NCBI GenBank assembly: GCA_022448005.1
Contig: JAKUTK010000030.1
Span: 1 to 58,887 of the forward strand
Length of the DNA: 58,887 bases
Direction: 5' to 3'
Origin: Pseudomonas sp.
GTDB lineage: Bacteria; Pseudomonadota; Gammaproteobacteria; Pseudomonadales; Pseudomonadaceae
The notes beneath the pieces are model-generated. The model made no database searches. It was not told the DNA's origin and was given only the letters and a program-made list of their open reading frames with translations. This document shows, piece after piece, positions 25,681 to 33,552 of this stretch (position 1 is the stretch's first letter; each line of letters starts with the position of its first letter). Made by a program: the position numbers and the translations under genes.

Positions 25681-25889
25681 GGGGGATTGTTTATAGGCCA
25701 TTACTTATTCTTGAGAGGACCAGTAGGCTCGGTGCGTGCAGCTGCTCATTGAGCGATTGTGGGCCTCAGCGTGAACAGACTTATATTTAGTTGTTGGCTA
25801 GTCGTATGAAAATGGTAAGCCGCTAGGTTTTTAGCATACCCAGAGTGGCACTAACCAAGCATCTGCCTCGCCTGTGTAAAATTCTTTAA

Positions 25890-27099
25890 GGAGACACTGC
25901 ATAAATAGCCAGCCGCCCCCACCCTTGGCACACTGAGCCCCCTCAACCAGCCCCCTCCATGAGCTTTGTTACGCGCGTGCAGAAGACCTTCTCCGAACTC
26001 GAATATACCGGCAAGAAAAAGCAGACTCGCCGAGATCGCTTCCTGGCTGACCTTGAACAGCTGGTGCCCTGGGCACAAGTGGAGGCGCAAGTGGCGCCGT
26101 TCTATAGCGACACCACAGGCAAGCGTGGACGCCCTGCGATTGGGTTGTCGCGCATGCTGCGCATGTATGTCGTGCAGCAGTGTTTCGGTCTCTCCGATGA
26201 AGGTACCGAAGATGCCGTCTACGACAGCCAGGCCATTCGTGGTTTCATCGGCATCGACCTGGGCCGTGAGTCGGCACCGGATGCCACTACCTTGTTGCGA
26301 TTTCGCCGCTTGCTGGAAACCCATCAGCTAACGCGGGTGCTGTTTGAAACGATTAACCAGCATCTGGCCAGCCGGGGTCTGCTGCTCAAGGAAGGCACTA
26401 TCGTCGACGCTACCCTGATCGCCGCGCCGCCCTCGGTCAAGAACCGAGAAGGTAAGCGTGATCCTGAGATGCATCAGGCCAAGAAAGGCAATCAATGGCA
26501 CTTCGGGATGAAGGCCCACGTTGGTGTCGACGCCACATCGGGACTCGTGCACAGCGTGGTAGGGACTGCCGCCAACGTGGCGGATGTCACCCAGGTCGAT
26601 CAGTTGCTGCACGGCGCCGAAACCTATGTTTCGGGTGACGCTGGATACACTGGTGCGGCCAAGCGACCGGAGCATGCTGAACGGGACGTTGTCTGGTCGA
26701 TTGCAGCACGGCCAAGCAGTTACAAACATCACGGCAAAGACAGCGTGCTGTACCGAGTCAAGCGCAAAGTCGAATACGCCAAGGCGCAGCTGCGTGCCAA
26801 GGTCGAGCATCCCTTCCAGGTGATCAAGGTGCGCTTCAATCATCGTAAGGTTCGCTACCGTGGACTGGAAAAGAATACGGCGCAGTTGTTCAGTCTGTTT
26901 GGGTTGGCCAATCTGGTACTGGCCAAGCGGTATTTGCAACGGACGGCGGGATAAGTCCGTCCGAAAGGCGGGGCTGGCCCGCTAATCAGCAAAATCAGGG
27001 TAGAAATCGGCCCAAGAAACGCAGAATAAGGCCGGTAGGTTGAAAAAACCGGGTTGAAAAAGGGGGACGGTGAGAATTGGCTAATTGTTCAGCGTCTCC
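25890..27099 (+). mobile_element. Complete IS5-family insertion sequence
   Basis: The 1210-bp element has terminal repeats GGAGACACTGCATAAATAG (left, from 25890) and the reverse complement of GGAGACGCTGAACAATTAG (right, ending 27099). Both ends are flanked by TTAA (25886-25889 and 27100-27103), the 4-bp duplication expected for IS5-family insertion. It contains one intact transposase gene, so it is probably recent and active. It separates lnt from the split dsbD genes. Confidence 0.85.
25959..26954 (+). CDS. IS5-family transposase
   Basis: This complete 331-residue IS5-family DDE transposase has an N-terminal domain beginning MSFVTRVQKTFSELEYTGKK, an RPAIGLSRMLRMYVVQQCFG segment, and the catalytic core with Asp in EGTIVDATLIAAP, Asp in VSGDAGYTGAAKRPEH and Glu in [15 protein letters not shown] followed by KNTAQLFSLFGLANL. 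Length and ends are as expected for IS5-type elements of about 1.2 kb. There is no frameshift. Confidence 0.9.
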   Translation: MSFVTRVQKTFSELEYTGKKKQTRRDRFLADLEQLVPWAQVEAQVAPFYSDTTGKRGRPAIGLSRMLRMYVVQQCFGLSDEGTEDAVYDSQAIRGFIGIDLGRESAPDATTLLRFRRLLETHQLTRVLFETINQHLASRGLLLKEGTIVDATLIAAPPSVKNREGKRDPEMHQAKKGNQWHFGMKAHVGVDATSGLVHSVVGTAANVADVTQVDQLLHGAETYVSGDAGYTGAAKRPEHAERDVVWSIAARPSSYKHHGKDSVLYRVKRKVEYAKAQLRAKVEHPFQVIKVRFNHRKVRYRGLEKNTAQLFSLFGLANLVLAKRYLQRTAG

Positions 27100-27207
27100 T
27101 TAATGTCATCTCAGCTCTTCGCGATGCCTGAAGCCGATGCGATAATCGTTACCGATAGCTGACGTTTGCCAATAACTCAAAGGACGGGGTCTATATGGAG
27201 AAGAGAT

Positions 27208-27315
27208 ATGAGCACTCAAAAAATCTGCTGTTTAAGTATGCAAGCAGCCAATGGCGGGGTCAGACCGGACGTTCCGGCCAGGAAGGGTGGGAAGGGGCTG
27301 GGAATAGCTGAGTGA
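27208..27315 (+). CDS. 35-residue leader ORF coupled to dsbD
   Basis: ATG at 27208 has a clear ribosome binding site (GGAGAAGAG). The reading begins MSTQKICCLSMQAANGGVRP and ends KGLGIAE, and its TGA overlaps the ATG of the next gene (TGATG at 27313-27317). The C-terminal half is basic. It contains a Cys pair (ICCL). It could be a translational leader or a residual piece of a longer gene cut by the IS. No family is recognised. Confidence 0.4.
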   Translation: MSTQKICCLSMQAANGGVRPDVPARKGGKGLGIAE

Positions 27316-28505
27316 TGGATCAAATTCCCTCTTTACTCATCGCCGGCCAGCTCTTAATGGCGATAGTGGCAGGTTTGCTGCTCAACCTGACGCCCTGCGT
27401 TTTGCCTGCAATTCCCATTAAGGTCCGGACCATCTTACGAGAGGCGGGCAGCCAACGATCGCACCGCGTGCTGGCGGCATTGGCGTTCACCGCAGGAACG
27501 CTCGCGTTTTTCCTGACGTTGGGCGGACTGACCGCACTTCTGCAGTGGAGCTGGGGCACTTTGTTTCAGTCTGCGGTGTTCGTTGGTGTCCTTGTTGCCT
27601 TGATGGTCGGGTTTGCGGTGGTCACCTGGCTGGATTTGCCCATCCCGATCCCGGCGTTCGCCGCCTCGGTCCATGGCCGGCGCTACTTTGAAGCATTCGT
27701 ATCTGGGTTATTGAGTGCGGTTTTGGCCGCACCCTGCGCCGGTCCTTTCCTTGGTGGAGTCCTAGCCTTTGCCGTTACCCAGCCGACGCCGGTAAGTATG
27801 GGGATATTCGGCAGTATCGGGCTGGGGTTGTCGCTGCCCTACGCAGCATTGATGCTCAAACCCGATTGGCTGAGCCGGTTGCCCAAGGCGGGGCCCTGGA
27901 CCCTGGTCATTAGAGAAGTGCTCGCGTTGGTCTTGCTGGCCGCAGCCGTCTTTTTCAGCGCGAGCCTGGTGCCCAAAGCGGTTTATACCTGGCTATGGTG
28001 GTCTTGGCTGGCCCTGGTGCTGGCCTGGGGTGCCCGCCGTTTCGTCCAGGGTAATGGTACCGTGCGTGTGATCACCACAACGGCGGCAGGCCTTGCCCTT
28101 GCGATGACTGTGGAATTCGCATCCCCGCTGGGCAACAGCGAAGACGAACTCGTCTGGCAACCCTACTCCGCAAAACTACTGACGGAGACAAAAGCCCAGG
28201 GCACACCCTATTTGCTGGAGTTCACCGCCGACTGGTGCATCAACTGCAAGATACTTGAGCGCACGGTCTACCAGGAGGCCGCTGTGGCCGAAGCCGTGCG
28301 GCGCACCAAGATGGTGCCCATACAAGTTGACGTGACAGCGAGCAACCCAGAAAAAGATGCGCTATTAACTGCGACCGGCGGGCAGGCCTTACCCTTCGCA
28401 GTGGTTGTTGACCGTGACGACACCGTTATCGCCCGTTTCACGGGGCTTTTTGACACCGACAGCTTGGTCGAAGCTATCAATCGCACCGGAAACCCACAAC
28501 CTTAG
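27315..28505 (+). CDS. DsbD-like thiol reductase: membrane plus thioredoxin domains
   Basis: The 396-residue protein carries the DsbD beta domain (eight helices) with redox Cys in NLTPCVLPAIPIKV and AAPCAGPFLGG, followed by a C-terminal thioredoxin-fold gamma domain with the active site FTADWCINCKILE. The N-terminal periplasmic alpha domain of normal DsbD (about 570 residues) is absent and encoded by the next gene. DsbD carries electrons from cytoplasmic thioredoxin to periplasmic thiols. The start at ATG 27315 overlaps the leader ORF stop. In this metal island it may keep periplasmic or lipoprotein thiols reduced under metal stress. Confidence 0.8.
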   Translation: MDQIPSLLIAGQLLMAIVAGLLLNLTPCVLPAIPIKVRTILREAGSQRSHRVLAALAFTAGTLAFFLTLGGLTALLQWSWGTLFQSAVFVGVLVALMVGFAVVTWLDLPIPIPAFAASVHGRRYFEAFVSGLLSAVLAAPCAGPFLGGVLAFAVTQPTPVSMGIFGSIGLGLSLPYAALMLKPDWLSRLPKAGPWTLVIREVLALVLLAAAVFFSASLVPKAVYTWLWWSWLALVLAWGARRFVQGNGTVRVITTTAAGLALAMTVEFASPLGNSEDELVWQPYSAKLLTETKAQGTPYLLEFTADWCINCKILERTVYQEAAVAEAVRRTKMVPIQVDVTASNPEKDALLTATGGQALPFAVVVDRDDTVIARFTGLFDTDSLVEAINRTGNPQP

Positions 28506-28522
28506 ATACTGGAGACCCAATC

Positions 28523-29107
28523 ATGGTGATTCGACAAAAAGGATTGCTAGCTGGAGTAGTGGTTTTTGCGATCGCGATCGCTGCGTTCATGTTGATCGAC
28601 ACCAACGGAAACAACCTCGACGCTGCCCAGACTGAACGTGCCGGTCTTGAAGTCCCGGTGCCGACCCGAGCAGGGTTGGCAAATTCCGCTGATAAGGTCC
28701 GCCTCACTGTTGCGGGAGGCGCCGCAGCAATGGCGGGAAAGACGGGTGATTTCGTTTTAACACTGAACATTCAACCGGGCTGGCATGTGAATGCAAATCC
28801 GGCCTCCATGGAATTCCTGATTCCCACCGTCGTCAGCTCTTCAGTCAACGGCCAGGCGCTTATAATCCCGACGCAGTACCCGCGCGGCCGGGTCAGTGAC
28901 ATTGTGCTGAGTGACACCGCCCTAGAGGTGTATGACGACGGTGCAAGTATTCGGCTGCGGCCCGACGAAAAACAGACCGCCGTGCTGGAAAAGGTAGGCA
29001 GGCTCGAAATGATTGTACGGGTGCAGGCCTGCAGTGACGAGGGCATTTGTCTGGCACCGACTGACCTGCCCGTTGCGCTGAATCTGGACGATACCAAGCG
29101 ACAATAA
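28523..29107 (+). CDS. DsbD alpha-domain protein, membrane-anchored
   Basis: The protein has 194 residues. An N-terminal anchor (GLLAGVVVFAIAIAAFMLI) is followed by a DsbD N-terminal (alpha/DsbC-like corrector) domain with LNIQPGWHVNANPASMEF and the redox pair in VQACSDEGICLAPTDLPVAL, where the CxxxxxC spacing equals that of the DsbD alpha Cys pair. ATG follows TGGAGACCC. It lies 17 bases after the beta-gamma gene, so together they reconstitute a full DsbD in the order beta-gamma then alpha. Its likely location is periplasmic, tethered to the inner membrane. Confidence 0.75.
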   Translation: MVIRQKGLLAGVVVFAIAIAAFMLIDTNGNNLDAAQTERAGLEVPVPTRAGLANSADKVRLTVAGGAAAMAGKTGDFVLTLNIQPGWHVNANPASMEFLIPTVVSSSVNGQALIIPTQYPRGRVSDIVLSDTALEVYDDGASIRLRPDEKQTAVLEKVGRLEMIVRVQACSDEGICLAPTDLPVALNLDDTKRQ

Positions 29108-29264
29108 GTCAGAACGGCCCTCGGAAATGACTCAATTGGGGAATGACTGTGAACAGCTTATTCTGAGTATTCCCCGATTGCCGTGGTTGCGCTGGGCAGC
29201 TCAACGCCATGCCCCACCGTTCATATCTTGAGATGGGCGAGACTCGCTTCGTTAAACACCAAAC

Positions 29265-30512
29265 TTACATTGTGATTCGCGCATTCCGCATGACGAAGTG
29301 GCTTCGGGGCAGTGCCGGCAATCGGTCCCAGGTGATTGATAGATCCTGTTCGGGAACCTCATATTGGAGCGAGCGAGCCAGGAAGCGAACAGCAACGCTC
29401 ATCAATGCGACGGCGACGCCTTCACCTGGACAGCGATGGTTAACATGCGGGTCGCCTGGTCCTTGTGGGATGAAGCAGTATGGCGACGGAGAGTTGGATC
29501 GAAAGCGCTCAGGCTTGAAACGATCTGCCTCCTCCCAGAGCTGGGAATCGTGATTGGTTCCGTATAAGTCCAGCAGGACTAAGGTGCCCCTGCCAAAGGC
29601 AAATCCTTCCCATAGAAAATCTTCTTTCACGCGAGCGCTGATCGCTGGGAAGAAGGGGTAGAAACGCCGCACTTCCTGCACAAAGCAACCTATATCTCTT
29701 TCATCTCCCGACTGCAGGTTTCTCAGACAGAACGGGTGCTTGTGCAGCGCTAGCGCTGCAAAGGTTATGAATACAGAGACGGCTACCGTCGGCCGCAGCA
29801 GATTTAGTAGTTCCACTGATGCGGTATGTAGATCCAACGGCTGTCCGTGCTGGTCCTTGTAATGGGCGATGCGTTCGAGAGGCGATTGCTCGGGTGTAGG
29901 GGGAGCGGCGCGAGTGGACTCGACGAGCTCTGCCGCCCATTGCTCCAATCGGCGACGTGCCTTCCGTGCCTGCCAGTGCTGCAGACCGATCGCGCCGGCG
30001 TGCTCATAGAGAGCTGCAAGATCTTGAGTCCATTGTTGAACATCTCTTTCAGCGATTGGAGCACCGGCCCAGTCGCATACGGTGCGGCATAGAATTTCGC
30101 GAGCAATCTCGTAGAGGACGATTGACTCACCGGGACGCCAAGTTCGCGCATACTCCCTCCAACGAACCTCGCTCAACTCTGCTAGTTCCTGCACGTTCGC
30201 GGGTGTGAGCACTCCCATGAAGAGGGCCTTTCGGTGACGATGCGCATCACCGTCCAAACCTTGGACACCGTCTTGTCCGAATAAGGTTTTTTGCAGTCGC
30301 TTGGGCGCAGCGTTCTGGCGAACGAATCGGTCAGGGTCGCAAATCAAGCGAGCAGCTTCGGCACCTGTTAGGCACAGAGTTTTCTGTAATATCAAGCGAG
30401 TTTGAAACACAGGCGATTGATGAAACTTACTGCGCGTGGAGATAAATCGGTAGGGATCTCGCAAAAAGGCCCAAGTACTGTCCAATCCGGTGTCACGCGG
30501 TATGTTTGGCAT
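29265..30512 (-). CDS. CYP152-type fatty-acid peroxygenase (cytochrome P450)
   Basis: The product is 415 residues from ATG 30512, preceded by GGTGGAG; an in-frame GTG at 30524 is less likely. PRDTGLDSTWAFLRDPYRF at the start and LNLLRPTVAV in helix I are hallmarks of CYP152, in which an Arg-Pro pair replaces the usual acid-alcohol pair and binds the fatty-acid carboxylate. The haem ligand Cys is in HRCPGEGVAV near the end. CYP152 enzymes use hydrogen peroxide to hydroxylate fatty acids at the alpha or beta carbon or decarboxylate them, needing no reductase. It is the last gene of an operon with a membrane hydroxylase, AraC, lspA and DUF3703. Confidence 0.85.
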   Translation of the reverse strand: MPNIPRDTGLDSTWAFLRDPYRFISTRSKFHQSPVFQTRLILQKTLCLTGAEAARLICDPDRFVRQNAAPKRLQKTLFGQDGVQGLDGDAHRHRKALFMGVLTPANVQELAELSEVRWREYARTWRPGESIVLYEIAREILCRTVCDWAGAPIAERDVQQWTQDLAALYEHAGAIGLQHWQARKARRRLEQWAAELVESTRAAPPTPEQSPLERIAHYKDQHGQPLDLHTASVELLNLLRPTVAVSVFITFAALALHKHPFCLRNLQSGDERDIGCFVQEVRRFYPFFPAISARVKEDFLWEGFAFGRGTLVLLDLYGTNHDSQLWEEADRFKPERFRSNSPSPYCFIPQGPGDPHVNHRCPGEGVAVALMSVAVRFLARSLQYEVPEQDLSITWDRLPALPRSHFVMRNARITM

Positions 30513-30533
30513 TGCTGACTCCACCCGTTCTAG

Positions 30534-31442
30534 CTACGTGTTGCGGATTTCATCCTGCTCTGAAGAATTGTGACCGGCCGGGTAAGCAGATGTTGGATGA
30601 ACAGGATCAATAAATTGCCCGAAATAATTTCTGGGGTAGTCCTTTTCATGCAATCCAACCTCAGCCTCGCCCAGCTTCCCGGCGCTGTCGTAGAAGGTTC
30701 CAAACATCTGATCCCACACAGTTGAAAACTCACCGAAGTTGACCTGAGCGTCTTCGAAGTCGCGCTTATGGTGCCAACGATGGACCTCAGCAACCCCTAG
30801 CACATGCCGCAGCCAACCCACGCTGTAGTCCAGGTTCGAATGCTGAAAGGCCAGATGGACGGTTAGGATCCCAAACCACGTTGCGACTACGGCAGACGGA
30901 GCTCCAGATATGAGCAAAACCACCAGCCCCGGCCCGGCCATCAACGCCGCATGCAGAGGATGTCGACGTTCTCCGTTCATCCAGTAGAGCCGCTCAGCGC
31001 TGTGATGGATCATGTGAAAGCGCCACAGCCAATGCACCCGGTGGCTGATGCGGTGCATCACATACAGGCTCAAGTCGAGCACGGCGGCGACTAGTAGCAA
31101 TTGCAGCCACAATGGGCTCTCGATCGGAAAGAGCCGAACCGAAGCCGGTACCGCATCGCCTAACTTAGCCAGAAATTCTGCAGTAAATTGAATGACAGAC
31201 AGGTTCACCAGCATGTGCAGCAGATCCGTCAGGGTGTCCTGATGATCTTCCAGCCAGGCTCGCCGAAAAGGCTGGATGCGCTCCAAGCCAGCAATGAGTA
31301 GCAGCCCCGCCGCGGCGACTATGGGTGTGGTGGGCCAATACGGTATACCTGCATACAGCGCCCAAATCATGAAGGAGGCACAGCCGCCAAACACAAGTGG
31401 ATAGCTCAGCCACCGTATGGCGAATCGCAAGGGAATAGACAT
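30534..31442 (-). CDS. Sterol desaturase/fatty-acid hydroxylase superfamily membrane protein
   Basis: This 302-residue inner-membrane protein has about four to six helices. The di-iron His clusters characteristic of the family are present: HRISHRVHW, HMIHHSAERLYW and EVHRWHHKRDFED, with a further NFGEFSTVWDQMFGTFY end motif. Such enzymes hydroxylate or desaturate acyl chains or isoprenoids using oxygen. ATG 31442 is preceded by CAGGAGCTGAGC. It lies 21 bases before the CYP152 start, so both oxygenases are made from one message. The substrate is unknown; the CYP152 partner suggests acyl chains. Confidence 0.8.
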   Translation of the reverse strand: MSIPLRFAIRWLSYPLVFGGCASFMIWALYAGIPYWPTTPIVAAAGLLLIAGLERIQPFRRAWLEDHQDTLTDLLHMLVNLSVIQFTAEFLAKLGDAVPASVRLFPIESPLWLQLLLVAAVLDLSLYVMHRISHRVHWLWRFHMIHHSAERLYWMNGERRHPLHAALMAGPGLVVLLISGAPSAVVATWFGILTVHLAFQHSNLDYSVGWLRHVLGVAEVHRWHHKRDFEDAQVNFGEFSTVWDQMFGTFYDSAGKLGEAEVGLHEKDYPRNYFGQFIDPVHPTSAYPAGHNSSEQDEIRNT

Positions 31443-31510
31443 CGCTCAGCTCCTGAGTAGGGAGCCATGACTGTATGTGGGAAGGTCCGCTTTCGGCTTG
31501 AACGAAAGAG

Positions 31511-32257
31511 CTACGACCCCTGAAGATCGACTTCAGCCAGGGCGGAGGAAGGATCGATGCCCAGCAGTGCCCGGAATGTCCGGGAGAAATGTGCCGAGTC
31601 AGAAAAGCCCGCCTCATGGGCCGCTTCAGTGAGTAGACCCCCTTTGGCTAGGTGCTGTAGGGCTTGTGTGAGACGTAACCATTTCGCATAGCTGCGCAGC
31701 GGCAAGCCTGTCTGTTCCACGAACCAATGGGAAAACCGTGTAGGGGATAAATGCACCAACGCGGCCATTTCTTCGCGCCTCATTTGGCCTCTATGCAGCG
31801 CTTCAATCACCTTTGTCAAGCGAGGATCTGGAATCGGTGGATCGGGTAGCCGCAGTGCCTGGCGCACCCCCGTCCTAACCTGGAGAGCGGTATGTCCTGT
31901 CTCGCGCAGCATATCGATAATCGCTACTACGTCCGCCGGGGCGATCACGACTACCCTTGCTTCTTCGGTACCCCGCATAGTTGGGGCTTCATCGGATAGT
32001 GCATCCAGATAGATCGACAGCACTCGACCAGCACTGATCCGGTGTTTCAGGCCCGCGGCGATGAAGATGGCAGCCCCTGTTTGAATGCCCAACGGGGTTT
32101 CAACCGATACAGGTGAATCGAGGCCCACTGAAATCTGATGCGCCTGATGGTGGTGCCACTCCTGGTGGCCGGCACGGCCATGAAAGATGCCGATGCCGGG
32201 CCCTATCCAGGCCTGGCCTGCCCAGCGTACGGTATCCGTTGAGAGCGAGCCTTTCAT
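31511..32257 (-). CDS. AraC-family transcriptional regulator
   Basis: The protein has 248 residues with a cupin-like N-terminal sensor (GRAGHQEWHHHQAHQISVGL) and a C-terminal double helix-turn-helix (EMAALVHLSPTRFSHWFVEQ, then SYAKWLRLTQALQHLAKGGL and AAHEAGFSDSAHFSRTFRAL). The HxxHHHxxH cluster in the sensor could bind a metal. Its start overlaps the lspA stop by 4 bases, so it is translated with lspA. It probably adjusts expression of the two downstream oxygenase genes across a 68-base gap. Confidence 0.8.
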   Translation of the reverse strand: MKGSLSTDTVRWAGQAWIGPGIGIFHGRAGHQEWHHHQAHQISVGLDSPVSVETPLGIQTGAAIFIAAGLKHRISAGRVLSIYLDALSDEAPTMRGTEEARVVVIAPADVVAIIDMLRETGHTALQVRTGVRQALRLPDPPIPDPRLTKVIEALHRGQMRREEMAALVHLSPTRFSHWFVEQTGLPLRSYAKWLRLTQALQHLAKGGLLTEAAHEAGFSDSAHFSRTFRALLGIDPSSALAEVDLQGS

Positions 32258-32763
32258 TCGTTGACTCGGCCGGCTTCCGCATTTGGGCTTAGCAAACTGC
32301 TCAGGATCAACATGGCGGCGCCACCGACGATAGCAATATCCGCCAGGTTAAACGCAGGCCAATGCCAGGACAGCCAGTAAAAATCCAGGTAGTCGATTAC
32401 ATGGCCTCGAAATGCGCGATCAATCAGATTCCCAACTGCCCCGCCCAAGATAAGGCTATAGCCTAGGGCTTCGCTTTTGGCTCTGCGTTTACGCAATATC
32501 AGAGCCAGCACGATCGAAACGACCAAAGCTATGACAATGAAGAAGTAACGCTGCCAACCACCCGCGTCAGCCAGGAAGCTGAACGCTGCACCGGTATTCC
32601 AGAAGTGAACCAGGTTGAAGAACGGGGTGAGAGGAATCACGGTGCCGACCGGGAGCGAACCCGTAATTGCGCTTTTCAACGCTAGGTCGGCCGAGGCAAT
32701 GGCTAGCGATAGCATCCACCAGAACCCAGGAGCAACAAGAGGTGATCTAGGAGACGACCTCAT
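32254..32763 (-). CDS. lspA: Lipoprotein signal peptidase (LspA), accessory copy
   Basis: The product is 169 residues from ATG 32761-32763, which has GGAGAAATGCA upstream; longer in-frame readings overlap the preceding gene and are rejected. There are four helices. The aspartyl-protease motifs are intact: LVHFWNTGAAFSFLAD, GGAVGNLIDRAFRGHVIDYL (first Asp) and WPAFNLADIAIVGGA (second Asp). LspA cleaves prolipoproteins after diacylglyceryl addition. The housekeeping copy normally follows ileS, so this is an island-borne extra. LspA is known in lead-resistance operons (PbrC), which fits the CadR/PbrR-type operator upstream. Confidence 0.85.
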   Translation of the reverse strand: MRSSPRSPLVAPGFWWMLSLAIASADLALKSAITGSLPVGTVIPLTPFFNLVHFWNTGAAFSFLADAGGWQRYFFIVIALVVSIVLALILRKRRAKSEALGYSLILGGAVGNLIDRAFRGHVIDYLDFYWLSWHWPAFNLADIAIVGGAAMLILSSLLSPNAEAGRVNE

Positions 32764-33107
32764 TGCATTTCTCCTTGAAGAAGTCGCTGCAGCTCCGGTG
32801 AAATAGGCATCGGCGCAAAAGCACTGACCCTGGCGCGCCCGCTGTTTCCGAGCGGCACCCAGATCTTCGAGAACAGCAGGGCCGCCATGATTCGCGGTAC
32901 TTGGCTGAGCACCTTTCGTAAGTCGCGCAACTGCCAGCCGGCCCTCAGCATCAGCCAATGGCTCTGAGCATGAAGAATAGGCATTCGCTGGCTCAATATG
33001 TGGGCTCGCTCCAGCCAGGAGAAAGCCTCGGTTGGCGCCTCTTCATTAAGTGCTTTCCTAGCCTGGAAGAAGGCCTCATCAATGGCAATGCTGAGAGCGG
33101 TATTCAT
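32760..33107 (-). CDS. DUF3703 family protein
   Basis: This 115-residue protein resembles DUF3703 proteins of metal-resistance islands: FQARKALNEEAPTEAFSWLE, RAHILSQRMPILHAQSHWLM, LRKVLSQVPRIMAALLFSKI and NSGRARVSAFAPMPI. It has no Cys-rich metal site and function is unknown. It is the first gene of the operon, starting about 30 bases after the predicted promoter, and overlaps lspA by 4 bases. It is a good marker that this operon is metal-regulated. Confidence 0.75.
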   Translation of the reverse strand: MNTALSIAIDEAFFQARKALNEEAPTEAFSWLERAHILSQRMPILHAQSHWLMLRAGWQLRDLRKVLSQVPRIMAALLFSKIWVPLGNSGRARVSAFAPMPISPELQRLLQGEMQ

Positions 33108-33136
33108 CTGGATCTCACTTACGCAGTAGATGCCCG

Positions 33137-33167
33137 AGTGAACACCCTATAGCTGCTATAGGGTCAA
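33137..33167 (-). promoter_or_regulatory. CadR/PbrR-type promoter with perfect 21-bp dyad
   Basis: ACCCTATAGC-T-GCTATAGGGT (33144-33164) is a perfect palindrome with 10-base arms. On the minus strand TTGACC (33162-33167) and TTCACT (33137-33142) form -35 and -10 boxes 19 bases apart with the dyad in the spacer. This is the canonical arrangement for a CadR/PbrR activator. No MerR-family gene is divergent from it, so regulation must come from elsewhere, most simply CadR at 20.7 kb. Confidence 0.8.
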
Positions 33168-33270
33168 GCGCTATGGGCGATTCAAGACGACGCAAAAATG
33201 ACTTTATGCCGGATTACGAAAGAGGTTTGTGGGGTTTGGGGAGCAATGGAACCAAAAACCAACGTAAGCC

Positions 33271-33486
33271 CTACCACCTGCGCTCGGTGCCTTCTTCCCA
33301 GGCATCCGCCTCGATGAAGCAGTTGCGCATGTCGGCTTCCTGGCTGATCTCGGTCAGCAGGTCGTGCACGGTCTTGTCCAGCTCGTCGTCGCTTCGATAC
33401 GAAATGGCCAACTCGTAGTGGCCCGACTCCAGCCGTTTCATGCCGTAGGGTTCCAGGCAGTAGCGCTCGATGTTCTCCTTGGCCCG
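33271..33486 (-). pseudogene. Conserved small protein, 5' end removed by the mercury transposon
   Basis: The reading DKRAKENIERYCLEPYGMKR, LESGHYELAISYRSDDELDK and so on to EEGTERRW is a compact globular domain seen in Pseudomonas islands but without a known role. Its original start is lost because the Tn5053-type left end begins at 33489. A GTG/ATG-like start inside the transposon end (at 33513) would add MLSPSESD, which is IR-encoded. It is probably not expressed normally. Confidence 0.5.
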
Positions 33487-33488
33487 TT

Positions 33489-33513
33489 TGTCACTTTCAG
33501 AAGGCGACAGCAC
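33489..33513 (+). repeat. Left terminal inverted repeat of Tn5053-type element
   Basis: Begins TGTCACTTTCAGAAGGCGAC and matches the right end at 22 of 25 positions. It is a TniA binding site. The base changes relative to the right end are at positions 6, 16 and 21. Confidence 0.85.
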
Positions 33514-33552
33514 GAAATATCAAAAGTCGACCGCACGGTCTTTTCTGACGTT

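Noticed and set aside
33173..33418. Plus-strand ORF divergent from the CadR-type operator, considered as a missing MerR regulator
   Set aside because: The translation has no helix-turn-helix or Cys motifs and overlaps the minus-strand conserved fragment.
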